Source of the DNA: Caulobacterales bacterium
GTDB lineage: Bacteria; Pseudomonadota; Alphaproteobacteria; Caulobacterales; Caulobacteraceae
Reading direction: 5' to 3'
DNA: 64,000 bases
Assembly (NCBI GenBank): GCA_019510435.1
Contig: JAEKKJ010000011.1
Span: 1-64,000 of the forward strand
Shown here: positions 63,685 through 64,000 of the stretch, piece after piece
How positions within the stretch are numbered: position 1 is the stretch's first letter
Layout of the letters: each line of letters starts with the position of its first letter
Translations under genes and position numbers: made by a program
The notes under the pieces: generated by a model
Told to the model about the DNA's origin: nothing
The model's input: only the letters and a program-made list of their open reading frames with translations
Database searches by the model: none

Positions 63685-64000
63685 ATGAAAAACGACGCCG
63701 ACACCAAGCGCCCCTATCGCCAGACCACCCGGGCCGCTGCGTCGGAAGCCACGGCGGCGCGCATCGTCCAGGCCTTCCGCGGCCGCCTGCAGACCCTGTG
63801 GTTCGACGAGATCCGGCTCGAGGACGTGGCTCGGGAAGCCGACGTGACGGTCCAGACGGTGATCCGTCGCTTCGGCGGCAAGGAGGGATTGCTGGACGCC
63901 ACAGTCGACGTCCTGGCGCGGGAGATCATGGAGCTGCGCCGGACGGCGCCCGGTGATCCGGCGGCCGCGGTGCGTGCGCTGGTGGACGACTACGAGGTCT
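63685..64000 (+). CDS. TetR-family transcriptional regulator, 3' end outside window
   Basis: The first 105 residues of a regulator. YRQTTRAAASEATAARIVQA and the helix-turn-helix LEDVAREADVTVQTVIRRFG match the TetR N-terminal DNA-binding domain, with the FGGKEGLLDA continuation typical of the family. The 76 bases before the ATG are much richer in A+T than the rest of the window, as expected of a promoter with operator. Confidence 0.85.
   Translation, partial: MKNDADTKRPYRQTTRAAASEATAARIVQAFRGRLQTLWFDEIRLEDVAREADVTVQTVIRRFGGKEGLLDATVDVLAREIMELRRTAPGDPAAAVRALVDDYEV

Overview
The window is GC-rich DNA (my impression is about 70% G+C; not counted) from an alphaproteobacterium of the family Caulobacteraceae, most likely Phenylobacterium or Caulobacter. 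The best evidence is lineage-typical gene content: a popZ polar-organiser gene beside valS and a TolC/RsaF-like outer-membrane channel gene (24-27 kb), and the fliX / flgI-cheL-flbY flagellar locus with a sigma-54 promoter (56.5-59 kb). Genes are tightly packed, with many stop/start overlaps. I see no insertion sequence, prophage, CRISPR array or replication origin.

Layout. 0-13 kb: the 3' part of an ammonium transporter gene, a flavin-binding oxidase-like protein, ispE, a TPR lipoprotein, an M48 peptidase, a uracil-DNA glycosylase, a lytic transglycosylase, a short glycosyltransferase-like protein, a PA0069-type radical SAM protein, a truncated haemoglobin, a 23S rRNA uracil methyltransferase and a glycine-zipper envelope protein. 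13-21 kb: tlyA (apparently with a CTG start), an acyl-CoA ligase, an esterase, two GST-like proteins, an S10 carboxypeptidase, an exported methyltransferase-like protein and a membrane protein. 21-30 kb: valS, popZ, a TolC-like protein, a Pcm-like protein, tRNA-Cys, a cupin, an SDR, and a Nudix/CorA-ZntB pair. 30-37 kb: a prolyl oligopeptidase, a WYL regulator, and a phosphotransferase/DUF6285 pair divergent from an acyl-CoA dehydrogenase. 37-40 kb: a lower-GC accessory pair (a frameshifted two-helix membrane protein and a 50-residue basic protein), mpl, a probable small RNA with a CtrA-type box, and tRNA-Asn. 40-56 kb: a DedA protein, a glyoxalase, an RND efflux pump, nitronate monooxygenase, two alpha/beta hydrolases, an ABC exporter, a LOG-family protein, a LysR regulator and nadE. 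56-64 kb: dksA, the flagellar locus, an FMN riboswitch controlling a type II lumazine synthase (ribH2), a thioesterase, an ABC-F protein, a 2OG-Fe(II) oxygenase and the start of a TetR-family gene.

Several groups work together. fliX, flgI, cheL and flbY belong to P-ring/rod assembly and its checkpoint. mpl recycles murein peptides that lytic transglycosylases such as the one at 7.2 kb help release. The riboswitch ties ribH2 to flavin level. The 41.8-46.2 kb pair forms an efflux pump whose outer-membrane partner could be the TolC-like protein at 25 kb.

The least explained content lies between genes. Three ~135-141-bp copies of one hairpin-ended repeat, two other inverted-repeat elements and two 75-bp palindromes lie mostly between convergent genes. 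One repeat copy supplies the last codons and stop of a gene. Other points of interest are a perfect palindrome just upstream of the likely GTG start of nadE, the candidate small RNA upstream of tRNA-Asn, and the frameshifted accessory pair at 37 kb.
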